Assembly: GCF_902522795.1 (NCBI RefSeq)
Contig: NZ_CABYWZ010000005.1
Location: forward strand, 1-64,000
From: an uncultured Prochlorococcus sp.
Lineage (GTDB): Bacteria; Cyanobacteriota; Cyanobacteriia; PCC-6307; Cyanobiaceae
Direction: 5' to 3'
Length of the DNA: 64,000 nucleotides
Shown here: piece after piece, positions 46,650 to 55,873 of the stretch
How the letters are laid out: each line of letters begins with the position of its first letter
Numbering within the stretch: position 1 is the stretch's first letter
Notes under the pieces: model-generated
What the model was told of the DNA's origin: nothing
The model's database searches: none
Seen by the model: only the letters and a program-made list of their open reading frames with translations
Made by a program: the position numbers and the translations under genes

Positions 46650-46720
46650 GCGGGCGTGGTTTAGTGGTAAAACCTCAGCCTTCCAAGCTGAAGATGCGGG
46701 TTCGATTCCCGCCGCCCGCT
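46650..46720 (+). tRNA. trnG-UCC: tRNA-Gly (UCC)
   Basis: Full cloverleaf: acceptor GCGGGCG/CGCCCGC, D-arm GTTT/AAAC, anticodon stem TCAGC/GCTGA with loop CTTCCAA, T-arm CGGGT/CCCGC-type pairing with TTCGATT loop, discriminator T. The anticodon is TCC. CCA is not encoded. Confidence 0.97.
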
Positions 46721-46721
46721 T

Positions 46722-48755
46722 TTAGAATAAATTATTTTTTGCCCCAAATACTTCTTCTGAAATGATTAATAAAGAGCTCCTACTCTTTATTGAAACAGAT
46801 TTTTCATTTATAGTTAAGGGTTTAAAAATCTCAGACATGCTAGTGTCAATAAATTTTAACCAATTATATTTACATTTCGGCAAGGGGAAATCGATACTTT
46901 TTGAATATGCATTTAAACCTATCCAGACCAGCGGATTAGTATTGCCTTTGTTAATGCTAAAGGCTACTGTGTGAGACCAACTACTCCAATCGGGGCTATC
47001 TAACTTTGTTCCATGCCAATGATATGTTGGGATATGTTCATTGGTTTGATTATTAGGGAAGAATGATGGATTGAAAATGTTTATTAGTTTTTTTCGGATT
47101 TTTATGACGTATTTAAAATATTCTAATAATTCCAAATCTTGTTGACCATGTTCCCAATTCATCCAGCCCAATAAATTATTTTGGCACCAAGAATTATTGT
47201 TCCCGCCTTGTGATCTTCCTATCTCATCACCCATAAGTATCATTGGAACACCCTTAGAGATAAGTAAACTAAGAATAAGATTTTTTTGTTGTCTTTTTCT
47301 TAAATCATTGATTAAGAAGTTCGTAGTTGGTCCCTCAATACCATGATTCCAAGAATTGTTATGGTTATCTCCATCTCTATTTTGTTCTCTATTAGCAAAA
47401 TTATGTTTTCTATTGAAAGTTACTAAGTCTTTTAGAGTAAATCCATCATGTGAAGTAATAAAATTTATCGACTTTGGGCAAATATTATCTTCTTTATAAA
47501 TAGATGGAGTACCTTTTATTTTATCGCTCATATTCCAAGCTGTATCTTTATCCCCCTTCCAAAATCTCCTCAAGTCATCTCTAAAATGACCATTCCAAGT
47601 GAAAGTATTCTTAGATGGGAAATCACCTAATTTATATAAACCGCCACAATCCCATGGCTCACTTATGAACTTGATATCGATAAGTTCTGGTTCACATTCT
47701 ATATCTTCAAAAATTGGAGGATTATCAAGCGGTGAAAGATTTTCTCCTCTTGATAGGGCAATTCCTAAATCAAATCTAAAACCATCAACTCCTAATTCAC
47801 TCGCCCAACATTTTAATGATTCAATTATTAGTTTTCTAACTAATCCTCTGTTTGCCGCAATAGTATTACCGCATCCGGAGACGTCCTGATAATTTTTATC
47901 TTTTCCAATAAAGTAATAAAGATTTTCATCTATACCTTTCCAAGATATTGCTGGCCCTTTTGAATCACCTTCGGAAGTGTGATTGTATACAACATCTAAG
48001 ATGACTTCAATTTCTGCTTTATGACATTCCTCTACAAATCTTCTAAATTCCTCTCTATTCTTTTCGGCGGATTCATTCGAAAGATATTCAAAATGCGGAG
48101 TAAACCAATTAATTGGACTATAACCCCAAAAATTTTTTAGACCATTTGGGGCATCAGTAGGATCAAAACAAAAAATTGGAAGTAATTCAATTGTTGTAAT
48201 ACCCAGTTCTTTGAGATACGGAATTTTTTTTAAAAATTTCTTAAAACAACTTTCATCTTTATCAGTTGATTCAGTGAAAGCTTTGATATGGAGTTCATAA
48301 ATAATTGTTTCTTCCCAAGAATGTTTCGGTCTTGGATAATCCTTAAAATTAAATAATTGTCTATCGCAAACAACGCTTTTAAGACAAGAATTAGTGTTTT
48401 CTTGCGTTTTTAATGCATTTTCTCTTTTATAACTTCCCCACCCAGTTATACCCCTTGAACATGGATCGAGTAATACTTTTTTTTCATAGTTATTGTTGAC
48501 CTCATTATTTTTTTGTTTTACTCTAAAAGCATAAATACAACCTTCATTTAGATTTTTTACCTCCGCATGCCAGTAAGGACCTGTATTATGATTTTGATCT
48601 AGTTTCAATATACTTTTTGGGGAAATAGAACCCTCTTTCTCAAACAATAAGATTTCTACATATTCTGCATTTGTGGCTACTAGGGAAAAATTAACCCCTT
48701 GTGAAGTTAGAGAACTTCCTAAGGGAAATGGTTTACCTTTATTGATATGAGTCAC
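46722..48755 (-). CDS. glgX: glycogen debranching enzyme / isoamylase (GH13)
   Basis: It cleaves alpha-1,6 branches of glycogen. The 677-aa protein has an N-terminal CBM48-like beta domain (about residues 1-130; KPFPLGSSLTSQGVNFSLVAT), then the GH13 catalytic barrel: region I DVVYNHT, region II GFRFDLGIAL (Asp nucleophile), region III SEPWD (Glu), region IV FITSHDGFTL. Isoamylase and GlgX share these features; the length fits both. It converges with tRNA-Gly. Confidence 0.9.
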   Translation of the reverse strand: MTHINKGKPFPLGSSLTSQGVNFSLVATNAEYVEILLFEKEGSISPKSILKLDQNHNTGPYWHAEVKNLNEGCIYAFRVKQKNNEVNNNYEKKVLLDPCSRGITGWGSYKRENALKTQENTNSCLKSVVCDRQLFNFKDYPRPKHSWEETIIYELHIKAFTESTDKDESCFKKFLKKIPYLKELGITTIELLPIFCFDPTDAPNGLKNFWGYSPINWFTPHFEYLSNESAEKNREEFRRFVEECHKAEIEVILDVVYNHTSEGDSKGPAISWKGIDENLYYFIGKDKNYQDVSGCGNTIAANRGLVRKLIIESLKCWASELGVDGFRFDLGIALSRGENLSPLDNPPIFEDIECEPELIDIKFISEPWDCGGLYKLGDFPSKNTFTWNGHFRDDLRRFWKGDKDTAWNMSDKIKGTPSIYKEDNICPKSINFITSHDGFTLKDLVTFNRKHNFANREQNRDGDNHNNSWNHGIEGPTTNFLINDLRKRQQKNLILSLLISKGVPMILMGDEIGRSQGGNNNSWCQNNLLGWMNWEHGQQDLELLEYFKYVIKIRKKLINIFNPSFFPNNQTNEHIPTYHWHGTKLDSPDWSSWSHTVAFSINKGNTNPLVWIGLNAYSKSIDFPLPKCKYNWLKFIDTSMSEIFKPLTINEKSVSIKSRSSLLIISEEVFGAKNNLF

Positions 48756-49381
48756 TTTATCTTAATCATTGATTAATTTAATACTGAGATAATTTATTTA
48801 AATTACTGATATTTGAATAATAGATGCAAAATTAAAAAAAAAACTCAAATTTAATGCTTCACTAATCAACTTTGTTTGATCTTGGAGAGTATTAATTTTC
48901 TAATTAATTACAATTTCTTGATCCACCTGTTCAGTGCATTAAACCATTTATAGAGAAAGTTTAATAATGAGAAAATCAGATTTTTCTTGATTTCAAAATA
49001 CAAATTGTGTTTTTTCATGTGATGAGAAGGAAATATATCTGAAAATTAATAAAACATAATAAATAGCTCAAATTCTTAAATTCACCCCCCCTTTAACATT
49101 TTTCCCTTTTGCTAAATGTAGTTAGATTCTTAATCTTAAATCCAGTGTTACCAATGCTTTTTGCTGTTCTCTAAATGAAGGGGCTGTTTTTTATAAATGA
49201 AAAAGTACGGCCATAAAAAATAAATTATGTTGCTAAAAATGTCCCTAAAATTTGTATAAAGCTTTGCGCCGCCGGCATTTTCGGTTGCCGTATTTGTATT
49301 TGCTCCATATGATGTGAAAGTTCAAGGTTTAAAACTGATTTAAATCTTTTTTTTTAACCCTTAGCTTTAATTTAAATTTCA
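48756..49381. other. 626-bp gene-free stretch before the HU gene
   Basis: No plausible gene on either strand, only short chance frames. It contains a run of seven C (49085-49091), several T/A tracts and a compact GC-rich hairpin near 49273, all unusual for this AT-rich genome, so a promoter region, a long HU leader or a small RNA could lie here. Confidence 0.6.
49273..49290 (+). ncRNA. GC-rich hairpin in HU leader, possible small RNA or 5' UTR element
   Basis: CGGCA (49273-49277) and TGCCG (49286-49290) pair around the loop TTTTCGGT, within the GC-rich stretch GCGCCGCCGGC...TTGCCG about 92 bases before the HU start. Such local GC is rare here. Strand is unknown; it could be a 5' UTR structure, part of a small RNA, or a protein-binding site. 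Confidence 0.35.
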
Positions 49382-49657
49382 ATGAACAAAGCTGATTTAG
49401 TAAATCTTGTTGCAGCTCGTACAGAGCTCACAAAAACTGATGTTTCTTTAGTTGTTGATGCAGCTATTGAAACTATTGTTGATTCAGTAGTGGAAGGCAA
49501 AAAAGTCTCTTTACTAGGATTTGGTTCTTTTGAACCAAGAGATCGTTCTGCAAGACAGGGATTAAACCCTAAGACAGGCGAAAAAATAGCAATACCCGCT
49601 AAAAGAGTTCCAACATTCTCTGCAGGTAAACTTTTTAAGGATAGAGTTCAAGGGTAA
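49382..49657 (+). CDS. hup: DNA-binding protein HU
   Basis: The 91-aa histone-like protein begins MNKADLVNLVAARTELTKTDV and has VSLLGFGSFEPRDRSARQGLNPKTGEKIAIPA, the DNA-binding arm with its conserved Pro. It bends and compacts DNA. It sits alone between a long leader and a terminator. Confidence 0.97.
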   Translation: MNKADLVNLVAARTELTKTDVSLVVDAAIETIVDSVVEGKKVSLLGFGSFEPRDRSARQGLNPKTGEKIAIPAKRVPTFSAGKLFKDRVQG

Positions 49658-49689
49658 TCTTTTAAATCTATTTCTTCATTTAATAACAA

Positions 49690-49715
49690 GGTGCTCTTTT
49701 AGGGCATCTTTTTTT
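49690..49715 (+). terminator. terminator after the HU gene
   Basis: GGTGCTC (49690-49696) pairs with GGGCATC (49702-49708), partly through G-U pairs, around a 5-base loop, followed by seven T. It is 33 bases after the HU stop. Confidence 0.75.
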
Positions 49716-49791
49716 ATCGCAATAAAATGCAATTACCTCAATGATCAACACTTTTAACAAGGCATCCAAAATTTTAAAATCTTAAGAAGTA

Positions 49792-50103
49792 ATGAAATGT
49801 TTAACTATTTTATTCCTGAAATTTTTGTTGTTATCTAATTTTGTTATAGCTGAAACAATACCAACAAAGTCTAAGATTTTAAAACAATCTAATGATTGTT
49901 TTAAAGACTCTCGAACCCAATTATGTAAAGAATTAGTTTCTGAAATTGAAAAACTTCAATTAGTAGTATTTGACCAAAATAGATTCAAATGTCAATCAAG
50001 TTTATTGGGGCTGCAAACGGAAATTATTGAAGCTTATTTTTTTAATAATTTCTCAAATGAGAAAATTTCATTAATGATCCCATATGTGATTAAAAATTGT
50101 TAA
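49792..50103 (+). CDS. 103-aa secreted hypothetical protein
   Basis: It has a signal peptide (MKCLTILFLKFLLLSNFVIAET) with cleavage near IAE, then a mature part of about 82 residues containing four Cys (DCFKDSRTQLCKE, RFKCQ and the terminal NC), suggesting two disulphides. It is probably periplasmic or lumenal. No family is recognised. ATG start; stands alone. Confidence 0.65.
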   Translation: MKCLTILFLKFLLLSNFVIAETIPTKSKILKQSNDCFKDSRTQLCKELVSEIEKLQLVVFDQNRFKCQSSLLGLQTEIIEAYFFNNFSNEKISLMIPYVIKNC

Positions 50104-50157
50104 TTATTAAAATAATTTATTTTTTTGGAATATTATAAATTTGTTATTTAATTTGTA

Positions 50158-50400
50158 ATGGTAAAAGGTTTTTCTGATAAGGAAGTTAAGAATAATATTC
50201 AAAATTCTAAAATAAAAGAAAAAAAAGGTTTAGCTGGTTTTCTTAAAGGCAAAAAATTTACTTACACTTTGCCAGGTAAAAAACAAATAAATATTTTTGG
50301 ATCATTAGTAATAGGCTTAAATATGATTTTAGTATTGTTAGTCATCCTGTATTTGAAGAATCAAGCATTCCATGATTTTGTATTTAATGTTGGTCGCTAG
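50158..50400 (+). CDS. 80-aa membrane hypothetical protein
   Basis: The protein has a basic, Lys/Asn-rich N-terminal half (KNNIQNSKIKEKKG, then LPGKKQINIFG) and one membrane helix (about residues 46-66). The N-end is predicted cytosolic. ATG at 50158 follows a T/A-rich leader. The function is unknown. Confidence 0.6.
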   Translation: MVKGFSDKEVKNNIQNSKIKEKKGLAGFLKGKKFTYTLPGKKQINIFGSLVIGLNMILVLLVILYLKNQAFHDFVFNVGR

Positions 50401-50458
50401 CTATGTTTTTAGATCGAAAAAATTTATTAGATGATATATTTAAATTTTAGAATATCTT

Positions 50459-50716
50459 ATGAAGGTAGTTAATTTAGTTTCTCAAGTATTTTTTTTTGTA
50501 ATAACTGTTCTATTTTTGATATATTTTTTAACAGGTTATGACTCCGCTTTCGAGGCAGACCAAAATTGTCATTCATATCTTTCAAGTTACGAAAACCCAT
50601 CTGGAAATTATGGTTGTGATCATGATACTGAGACACATCAGTGGATACTTTACAAGTCCAATGAAAGTAAAGAACCAGCAGAAATTATTAAGAAATTTAG
50701 GTACAAGTTTTTATAA
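50459..50716 (+). CDS. 85-aa membrane or secreted hypothetical protein
   Basis: The N-terminal hydrophobic segment (about residues 5-26, VSQVFFFVITVLFLIYFLTGY) is an anchor or uncleaved signal, followed by a Cys-containing polar domain (NCHSYLSS, YGCDHDTETHQW) with a likely disulphide and several His/Asp. Located 58 bases after the 80-aa gene. No family is recognised. Confidence 0.6.
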   Translation: MKVVNLVSQVFFFVITVLFLIYFLTGYDSAFEADQNCHSYLSSYENPSGNYGCDHDTETHQWILYKSNESKEPAEIIKKFRYKFL

Positions 50717-50923
50717 ATCAATTTTCTTATAAAAAAACTTTGCAGATACAATAGATATAACAGCTGTAACTGTGAAAGTAAGGTATTGATAAATGCTTCC
50801 TTCTAAGTAGATTTTATTTTTATATAGAGGAAAATCGACTAAAGATCCTAAAGTGCCCCAAATAATTACCCATACAGATACGTATAAGAATACTTTTATT
50901 GGATTAGATTTTTTTGCTTCCAT
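50711..50923 (-). CDS. 70-aa two-helix membrane protein
   Basis: The protein starts MEAKKSNPIK and has two hydrophobic helices (about residues 10-28 and 43-63) with the loop FPLYKNKIYLEGSIYQ, ending in FYKKIDL. It lies 2 bases downstream of the Hli gene on the same strand, so it is likely co-transcribed with it. The function is unknown. Confidence 0.65.
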   Translation of the reverse strand: MEAKKSNPIKVFLYVSVWVIIWGTLGSLVDFPLYKNKIYLEGSIYQYLTFTVTAVISIVSAKFFYKKIDL

Positions 50924-50925
50924 TT

Positions 50926-51171
50926 TTAATTAATACCAAAAATTGAAGAAGTAACAGGTCTGCCGCTAAAAACTAACTCGGTTAATATGAGCATTAAGAA
51001 TCCGATCATTGCTGCTCTACCATTTACAAGTTCAGCACTACTATTAAACCCAAAAACATTCTTTACTTCATCTCCCTGATTGTCTACCCATTTTGAGTTT
51101 TCATTATCAGTTGAAGATGTATTAGTAAAATCATCACTTTGATTTTCTATTGGAGAGCCGTTTTCTTGCAT
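50926..51171 (-). CDS. high-light-inducible (Hli/Scp) chlorophyll-binding-like protein
   Basis: The 81-aa protein ends with the single Lhc-like helix: the ExxNGRxAMIGF motif appears as AELVNGRAAMIGFLMLILTE (E47, N50, R52 ligands). Residues 1-40 are a polar, Asp/Asn/Ser-rich lead that may lie on the stromal side. Hli proteins protect photosystems under excess light by binding chlorophyll and carotenoid. It is followed 2 bases later by a two-helix membrane gene. Confidence 0.92.
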   Translation of the reverse strand: MQENGSPIENQSDDFTNTSSTDNENSKWVDNQGDEVKNVFGFNSSAELVNGRAAMIGFLMLILTELVFSGRPVTSSIFGIN

Positions 51172-51216
51172 AAAAATTTTATTATTTATTCTAGTAATTT
51201 TAAAACTAAATTATTA

Positions 51217-52242
51217 TTAAATTAAAGTTGAAATTATAAAAAAAATTAAGAAAAAAATTATTATCCATAAAAATTGTAATCTTAAAATTAATTGACAAAT
51301 TAATTTGATTTTTTCTTCAGTGCAATTATCTCCAGTCGAGTTGATTATTGGCTTTTCAATAATTTCATTTTTATATTTACTTTTACCTCCCAATTTAATA
51401 CCGGAAATATAGGCAAATATAGCTTCTGAAATTCCAGAATTAGGCGAATCATATTTTTTACCATCAAGATAACTTTTTTTTATGATTGATCCATACTCAT
51501 TAACTTTAGAGCTTACTAAAGGTAATGTAATTAAAACTAATCTTGAGGGAACAAATGTAAAAATATCTTCGATTTTTGCACTGAAATAACCCAAATATTT
51601 AAAACAATCATATTTGTAACCTATCATTGAATCTAAAGTACTTATGGCTTTATAAGAAAAACCAAGTGACAAAGGTCCTGGTAAAAAAATTGAAAACTGC
51701 ATAAAAATAATTCCAATAAAAATCCAAAATAATGGCCCAAATACTCCATCAACAGAATTTTCTGTAAGGCTCTCGGTGCTTGATCTCAAGAGATGTTTTA
51801 TAGAGGATGAACCTACATCCCTACTTACTATTCTTTGTACCTTCTCTTTGATTATTTTCTTATTTTGTTTATTAATTTGTTTGCGTTTTATAAGCTCTGC
51901 AATCTCTTTCACACTTGAAATAAGTCCCTTAGTCGCAATACAACTTGAAAGCCCAAAAAAAATTAACAATCCCCCAAAAAAATGATTTTTTGATTGTACA
52001 TAACTTAGTTCTATAAATTTTCCTAAACCAAAACTCATTCCAATAGTTGATATAGCTACGAATAACCCCCCCCCAAACAATATATTTTTATTTTCTCCAA
52101 AATTATTTATTAAGTAATCAGTTATTTTTTTTATGTAAAAGCCTATTACTTGAACAGGGTGGATTAAGAATCTTGGATCACCGATCAATAAATCAAAACC
52201 AATCGATCCAAGGAATATTAAAAATAAATTTATTTCAGCCAA
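51217..52242 (-). CDS. cobD: adenosylcobinamide-phosphate synthase (CobD/CbiB)
   Basis: It attaches the aminopropanol arm in cobalamin synthesis. The 341-aa membrane protein has the family opening [52 protein letters not shown] and [21 protein letters not shown]. It overlaps the ilvC end by 13 bases. Confidence 0.93.
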   Translation of the reverse strand: MAEINLFLIFLGSIGFDLLIGDPRFLIHPVQVIGFYIKKITDYLINNFGENKNILFGGGLFVAISTIGMSFGLGKFIELSYVQSKNHFFGGLLIFFGLSSCIATKGLISSVKEIAELIKRKQINKQNKKIIKEKVQRIVSRDVGSSSIKHLLRSSTESLTENSVDGVFGPLFWIFIGIIFMQFSIFLPGPLSLGFSYKAISTLDSMIGYKYDCFKYLGYFSAKIEDIFTFVPSRLVLITLPLVSSKVNEYGSIIKKSYLDGKKYDSPNSGISEAIFAYISGIKLGGKSKYKNEIIEKPIINSTGDNCTEEKIKLICQLILRLQFLWIIIFFLIFFIISTLI

Positions 52243-53219
52243 CTGAACATCGAGCGCAGACCTTTACCTACTTTTTCAATTTCATGTTTTGAGTTCTCTT
52301 CTCTTAATTTTGTCATTAAGGGTTTGTTTTTATCGCATTCTTCCACAAAATTCTTTGCGAAAGTTCCATCTTGAATATCTTTTAGAATTTTCTGCATTTC
52401 TTTCTTTGTATTACTATTGATAAGTCTTTTACCGCTTACATAATCTCCATATTCTGCAGTATTTGAAATGGAATCTCTCATTTGAGATAAGCCTCCCTTC
52501 ACCATTAAATCAACAATAAGTTTAACTTCATGTAAGCATTCGAAGTAAGCTAGCTCGGGCTGATATCCAGCCTCTACAAGAGTTTCGAAGCCTGATTTGA
52601 CGAGCTCTGATAATCCTCCGCATAAAACCGCTTGTTCGCCAAATAAATCAGTTTCTGTTTCTTCTTTAAAGTTTGTTTCAAGAATCCCAGCTCTCGTTCC
52701 GCCAATCCCTTTAGCGTAAGCCATTGCCAATGATCTTGCGCTTCCGGAAGAATCCTGTTCAACTGCAAACAGTGCGGGAACTCCTTGACCATTCTGATAT
52801 TCCCAACGAACAGTGTGTCCAGGCCCTTTTGGGGCAATCATTACAACATCCACAAAACTAGGAGGTTTTATAAGTTCGAACCTTATATTGAAGCCATGAG
52901 CAAAACTTAGTATCTTTCCTTCTTTTAAGTTTGGTTCTATTTCTTTAAGGTAAACATCTTTCTGAAACTCATCGGGGAGGAGAATCATAATCCAGTCTGC
53001 TTTTTCACAAGCTTCAGAAACGCTAAAGACTTGTAGACCATCGCTAATAGCTTTGCTTTCAGACTTACTTCCTTTATACAATCCAACAATTACATCCATA
53101 CCACTATCTTTAAGGTTTAGGGCATGTGCATGACCTTGTGATCCATATCCAATAATCGCTATTGTTTTATTATTTAAAAGACTTAGATCTGCATCTGTGT
53201 CGTAAAAGAGTTGGGTCAT
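52230..53219 (-). CDS. ilvC: ketol-acid reductoisomerase (IlvC)
   Basis: It converts acetolactate to dihydroxy-isovalerate in branched-chain amino acid synthesis. The 329-aa class I form has [20 protein letters not shown], the Mg-binding [18 protein letters not shown] and the C-terminal [12 protein letters not shown]. The start has no close ribosome site. Its last 13 bases overlap cobD. Confidence 0.96.
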   Translation of the reverse strand: MTQLFYDTDADLSLLNNKTIAIIGYGSQGHAHALNLKDSGMDVIVGLYKGSKSESKAISDGLQVFSVSEACEKADWIMILLPDEFQKDVYLKEIEPNLKEGKILSFAHGFNIRFELIKPPSFVDVVMIAPKGPGHTVRWEYQNGQGVPALFAVEQDSSGSARSLAMAYAKGIGGTRAGILETNFKEETETDLFGEQAVLCGGLSELVKSGFETLVEAGYQPELAYFECLHEVKLIVDLMVKGGLSQMRDSISNTAEYGDYVSGKRLINSNTKKEMQKILKDIQDGTFAKNFVEECDKNKPLMTKLREENSKHEIEKVGKGLRSMFSWLK

Positions 53220-53329
53220 TAGTTGTAGCTTCTTTGCATTTTATAGTTATTATTTTAGACATTAAGGTGGCAATAAACCAAAAAAATTTTCAATTTAAAA
53301 ATTAAAATTAAAATATTAATTTAGAAATA

Positions 53330-53941
53330 TTAAGACTGATTTGCTTCACTTGGGTGTGTAATTACTCTATCGATTAATCCATAATTTTTTGCTTCTTCCG
53401 CACTTAAAAAATAATCTCTATCAGTATCCTTTTCAATTTTCTCAAATGATTGGCCTGTCATATCTGCCATAGAAATATTTAACATATCTTTGATTCTTAA
53501 AATTTCCTTAGCTTCTATTTCAATATCACTTGCTTGGCGTTGAGATGTCCCTCCTAAGGGTTGATGAATCATTATTCTGCTGTGGGGTAAAGCAACTCTT
53601 TTACCTTTTGTACCAGCGGCCAATAGGAAGGCTCCCATTGAGGCTGCGAGTCCTACGCATATGGTTACTACATCGCTTTTTACGTATTTAATAGTGTCAT
53701 ATATAGCCAATCCAGCAGTTACTGATCCTCCTGGGCTATTTATATACAGATAGATAGGTTTGGAATTATCATCAGAATCTAAATAAAGCATTTGTGCAAC
53801 AAGGCTATTAGCAATACCATCATTCACTTCTTGTCCAAGAAAAAGAATTCTTTCAACACCTAGTCTTGTATATATGTCGACCCATCTTTCGTATTGACTT
53901 CCTGGAAGTCTGTAAGGCACGCTTGGAGTTCCTATTGGCAT
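53330..53941 (-). CDS. clpP: ATP-dependent Clp protease proteolytic subunit ClpP
   Basis: The 203-aa serine peptidase has a complete triad: S101 in [12 protein letters not shown]126 in MIHQPLGG, and the Asp of the DTDRD region (about 176). Pairs with the inactive ClpR 23 bases upstream to form the mixed ClpP/ClpR ring typical of cyanobacteria. Confidence 0.95.
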   Translation of the reverse strand: MPIGTPSVPYRLPGSQYERWVDIYTRLGVERILFLGQEVNDGIANSLVAQMLYLDSDDNSKPIYLYINSPGGSVTAGLAIYDTIKYVKSDVVTICVGLAASMGAFLLAAGTKGKRVALPHSRIMIHQPLGGTSQRQASDIEIEAKEILRIKDMLNISMADMTGQSFEKIEKDTDRDYFLSAEEAKNYGLIDRVITHPSEANQS

Positions 53942-53964
53942 GATTTTAAATAGTTTTGTGAATG

Positions 53965-54636
53965 TTAAATTTTATTTGGTAGATCTTTTTGACTTGTAAG
54001 TATTCTATCGATAACTCCATAATCTTGGGCTTCTTGGGGGTTGAGATAACTCATCCTGTCAGAGTCTTTTGAAAGTTCTTCGATAGTCTTTCCAGTATTA
54101 CGAGATAAAATCTCCAGCATTGATTTTTTATTTTTCAAAACTTCCTCAGCTCTTATTTGGATATCGGTTGCTTGACCTCTTGCTCCGCTTATAGGTTGAT
54201 GCAAAACAATAGAAGCATGAGGAAGAGCGGCTCTTTGCCCCTTAGTGCCAGATGAAAGGATTACTGCAGCAGTACCCATTGCTTGTCCGATACATATTGT
54301 GTGTACTGGAGGCTTGATGTAGCTTATCGTATCGCAGATAGCAAAAGCTTCTGTTTCAAAACCAACAGCATCTCCTGTGTACCAACTTGTACCAGTTGAA
54401 TTGATATAGAAATAGATTGGTTTTTCCGGATCCTCAAACTCTAGATAAAGAAGTTGAGCAATAATTAGCTCAGTAACATCCATTCCCAGTTGTCTTTTCG
54501 CATCATCATCTGAAAATAATGGTAAACCAAGATAAACAATTCGCTCTTTTAGTAAAAGAGAGGGAAGATCAGGGGGCGGGGTCCTCATAACGGTGTTTTC
54601 GCCGTAATAAGGAGCAGATACAGTCATTTGTATCAC
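53965..54636 (-). CDS. clpR: inactive ClpP paralogue ClpR
   Basis: The 223-aa ClpP-like subunit has lost the catalytic Ser: [14 protein letters not shown] has Gly121 where ClpP has Ser, while His146 (VLHQPISG) is kept. It carries the ClpR insert ([18 protein letters not shown]) before the active-site region. It is the regulatory partner of the ClpP3/R core, transcribed directly before clpP. Confidence 0.93.
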   Translation of the reverse strand: MIQMTVSAPYYGENTVMRTPPPDLPSLLLKERIVYLGLPLFSDDDAKRQLGMDVTELIIAQLLYLEFEDPEKPIYFYINSTGTSWYTGDAVGFETEAFAICDTISYIKPPVHTICIGQAMGTAAVILSSGTKGQRAALPHASIVLHQPISGARGQATDIQIRAEEVLKNKKSMLEILSRNTGKTIEELSKDSDRMSYLNPQEAQDYGVIDRILTSQKDLPNKI

Positions 54637-54667
54637 GAAATTAAGATTATGCTGATTCTAGCTAGAT

Positions 54668-55777
54668 TTAGCCCTGTGTCGCTGGTGATTTAAAAGATTT
54701 GTTTGACTCAGGATTATTTATTAGTTTTCCAAAGACCATTCTTCCCGTGGGAGTTTGTAATGCTCCTGTGATAACAATATCTAATCTGCTTCCCACAAAA
54801 TTCTTTGCCTCATCAATAACAACCATTGTGCCATCATCTAAATATCCAATACCTTGCATTTTTTCTTTGCCTTCTCTTACGATTTTTATATTAAGTGATT
54901 CTCCAGGTTGTACTTCTGGCCTTAAGGCAATAACCAAATCACTCAAATTCATAACTTTTAATTCTTTAACTTCAGCAATTTGAGAAAGATTATAATCAGC
55001 CGTTATTAGAGTTCCTGTCATATCCTCAGTAATTTTCAAGAGTTTTTCATCTACCCCATTACCTTCATACTTTGTTGGATTTATTACAAGTCTTCTCCCA
55101 TATAAATCTCTTAATTCTTTTAATAACTTGAGACCTCTTCTGCCTTTCGACCTTTTTTCATTACTGCTTGAGTCTGCTAAAGTTTGTAATTCGTCAATTA
55201 CACTTTGAGCAACAATTAATTGCCCTTCTAATAAGCCGCAACTTAATAGGCCATTGATTCTTCCATCGATAATTACGCTTGTATCTAGAATCTTTGGACT
55301 GGCGGCAGGAAGGATCCCTTCATTGACTAGATATGCATCAGTATTATTTGGATTAAATAATCTCAATAATGTCCTTCCATGCGTATCTGCCAACTTATAA
55401 CCAAGCACACCAAAGAAAATGTTGCTTAATATAGCTGCTAAGGGTTTTGCGAAAAAAACCTCCCTAGGGAAGGGAATTAATAGTATTGGAGCAAGTAGGA
55501 GGTTCGCAACAAGTAATCCTAAAATTAATCCAACTGACCTACTTATTAGTAAGTCTGTAGGCATTGTTCTTATTTGATCAAGAAACGTCTTTCTAAGTTG
55601 AAGGAATACAAACCCAGCTGCTAATCCTACAAAAAACCCTATTATTGCTAGAACAATCCTAAAACCCTCTACATTAGATACCTGTTTGAGTATATCTATT
55701 GGCAATAAATCAACACCAAGCCATCCTGAAGCAGCCCCAGATAATACAAATAAAATTAATACTAAGATATCTGTCAT
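54668..55777 (-). CDS. PIN-TRAM domain membrane protein (YacL-like)
   Basis: The 369-aa protein has about four N-terminal membrane helices (about residues 1-140), a PIN ribonuclease-like domain (about 165-285; ILDTSVIIDGRINGLL, TLITADYNLSQIA) and a C-terminal TRAM domain (about 290-350; GIGYLDDGTMVVIDEAKNFVG). YacL-like proteins are conserved in cyanobacteria and Gram-positives; a role in RNA or stress is inferred. It heads the run to clpR and clpP. Confidence 0.9.
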   Translation of the reverse strand: MTDILVLILFVLSGAASGWLGVDLLPIDILKQVSNVEGFRIVLAIIGFFVGLAAGFVFLQLRKTFLDQIRTMPTDLLISRSVGLILGLLVANLLLAPILLIPFPREVFFAKPLAAILSNIFFGVLGYKLADTHGRTLLRLFNPNNTDAYLVNEGILPAASPKILDTSVIIDGRINGLLSCGLLEGQLIVAQSVIDELQTLADSSSNEKRSKGRRGLKLLKELRDLYGRRLVINPTKYEGNGVDEKLLKITEDMTGTLITADYNLSQIAEVKELKVMNLSDLVIALRPEVQPGESLNIKIVREGKEKMQGIGYLDDGTMVVIDEAKNFVGSRLDIVITGALQTPTGRMVFGKLINNPESNKSFKSPATQG

Positions 55778-55873
55778 ATCTATAATCTACTAGGATTTAT
55801 TAATTGAGTAAATAAGGATTTAATTTTTTTCGATCCTAAATACTTTTTTGGAGCTTAAAAATGAATTTAGATT

